Below, one piece after another: positions 30,095-31,381 of a stretch of DNA of 31,381 nt (position 1 is the stretch's first letter; the number at the start of each line of letters is the position of its first letter). The notes beneath the pieces were generated by a model. The model searched no databases and had not been told where the DNA came from. It worked only from the letters and a program-made list of their open reading frames with translations. The translations under genes and the position numbers were made by a program. The DNA is from Gracilaria vermiculophylla (Eukaryota > Rhodophyta > Florideophyceae > Gracilariales > Gracilariaceae): contig JAHNZQ020000172.1 in assembly GCA_019155205.2 (NCBI GenBank), positions 1,393,854 to 1,425,234 on the forward strand. Reading direction: 5' to 3'.

Positions 30095-31381
30095 TGCAGC
30101 CGTCCCGGCCTCCTCCACAACCCCATCCTAGAACACTGCAGCACGCCGCTTAAGAGCTCACAATCGGTCACACGCCGCACATGGCGGTCAACTCTGTCCG
30201 GCGCAGTGATCACGAGATCGATGCCTTCCGATCGCTACGTGGCAGCGGCGCTCGACAGGCGAGCGTCGCGGATGTCCGGTCGCGCGGCGTAGGCGAGACG
30301 GTGCTTATGGCGCGTGCCGCGTCGCCAGGCAATGTTGCGCGCGGTGCTTCTGTATCCCTCGTATGACTGTCGGCAAGGAGCCAAACCGCAGCTCGGGATG
30401 TTGAACGTGGCCACCTGTAGAACTTTACACTACACTTGCAGACGGCAAGGCACAGTGTCGCCATGGAGAACAGAGACACGCGTGCAAAAGTAATTACCAT
30501 CGGAGCACAAGTGATACGATTGCCACTCTTGTGAAACATGAGTGATACCTTAGATTAGCAAAAAAAAAGTTGTGAATCACAGCTTGCACATCATGCATAC
30601 ATCACATAGAAGGGTGCTTGGTTGACCTGTACTTCGAAGGTATATGATGATTTCTAAACAAATCAACAACTCATCAATCACATCGTGTACCACTGCGTGA
30701 AACCTGAGAAGAACATTATCGAATTAATAAAAATATCCCATTCATTTTTAACGTGACGTTATCTCTCACTCAGGCTCAGTTTGGCAGGGTTTGGAAACCA
30801 TGAATAAATTCAAATTATTTAATAGTTATGATTCCGTTGTATACCTCTCCAAAATGACGGGGCTCAATATGCCAGGCCGCTCAATCCCGGAAGAAAATGG
30901 GTTTATGGCGCTCATGTGGATTGGACCCCCTAATAATTGGTGCAAAAAACGACCCTTACCCCTCAACAAACATGTTTCTTAGTTTTTTAAGTGTCGTCTA
31001 AAGAAGACCCATTATTCGGACAATTCACATTTCCAGCGACTAGGGTCGAGGATAGGGTAAAATATTTGTAGTGCAAACCACGAACGTGGCACAGACACGA
31101 GCCGCGTCGCGGAAGCACCACCAAGGTGTTCAAGCTTGCTGCCAATGAGAGGTTGCACAGCGAGAGAGCCCTCTGATAGGGTCGACACGAGCCGGGCGTA
31201 AATCCGGGCGACCCCGTACTGGGCGTGCAGTCAGAGGGTAAGAACCGGCCAAGTAAGCCGACTCCGTTGGAGAATCCACGAAAGGTGGTAGAACAGTACC
31301 CAGCCCAACGGTTGTGGGACAAATGATGGACAAACAAGCCGCACTTGCGGAGCGCAGACTCGCGAGAGTGGGAAATCAGAT
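30095..31381. other. Upstream flank of the LPMO-like gene, no further gene recognised
   Basis: GC-rich until about 30370, then AT-rich to about 31000, then mixed. Open frames at 30181-30366 plus, 30210-30539 minus, 30791-30982 plus and 30987-31337 minus match nothing I recognise. The promoter of the minus-strand gene should lie just above 30095. The last 380 bases may be the edge of another repeat cut by the window end. Confidence 0.4.

Noticed and set aside
1..31381. CRISPR array, bacterial operon, rRNA or integron structure
   Set aside because: No regularly spaced repeats, no operon-like gene packing and no rRNA-like sequence were seen.

Overview
The window looks like nuclear DNA of a eukaryote with few introns and a high retrotransposon load. 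A red alga of the Chondrus type is my best guess: both intact genes are single uninterrupted frames in long repeat-rich surroundings, and the Ty1/copia element has a variant zinc knuckle that I loosely associate with algal elements. This is inference; another repeat-rich protist is possible. I see no bacterial features (operons, Shine-Dalgarno series, CRISPR) and no convincing tRNA or rRNA gene.

Positions 1-24100 are mostly dead mobile DNA. A Ty3/gypsy remnant on the minus strand (about 119-2806: Gag, protease and reverse transcriptase pieces) carries two 115-bp MITE-like insertions in opposite orientation, each bounded by TA (4-118 and 1945-2059). A second gypsy remnant (plus, 5964-6990) keeps its integrase. 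A third (plus) runs from a protease at 9368 to an integrase tail near 18770. It is split by a complete 5649-bp Ty1/copia element on the minus strand (9873-15521), which has two 335-bp LTRs and a 5-bp target duplication; the gypsy reading frame resumes across the insertion. After it, 18783-18947 holds a cluster of heat-shock-element-like GAA/TTC units and a TATA box, probably an LTR promoter. A Gag-like stretch follows (19728-20222). At 22441-22749 lies a 309-bp miniature LTR element (TRIM type) with 77-78-bp LTRs, a half-tRNA-iMet primer-binding site and a 6-bp target duplication.

Positions 24100-31381 are gene-bearing. An AT-rich spacer precedes a CK1-like protein kinase gene (plus, 25549-26487). 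At about 27590 composition changes to strongly GC-rich. This GC-rich block holds a secreted chitin-binding type-4 / LPMO-like protein gene (minus, 28937-30094), whose predicted mature N-terminus is histidine and which ends in a ten-cysteine tail. The two genes converge and show no obvious shared function.

All coordinates and alignments were made by eye. Identity values are hand counts.
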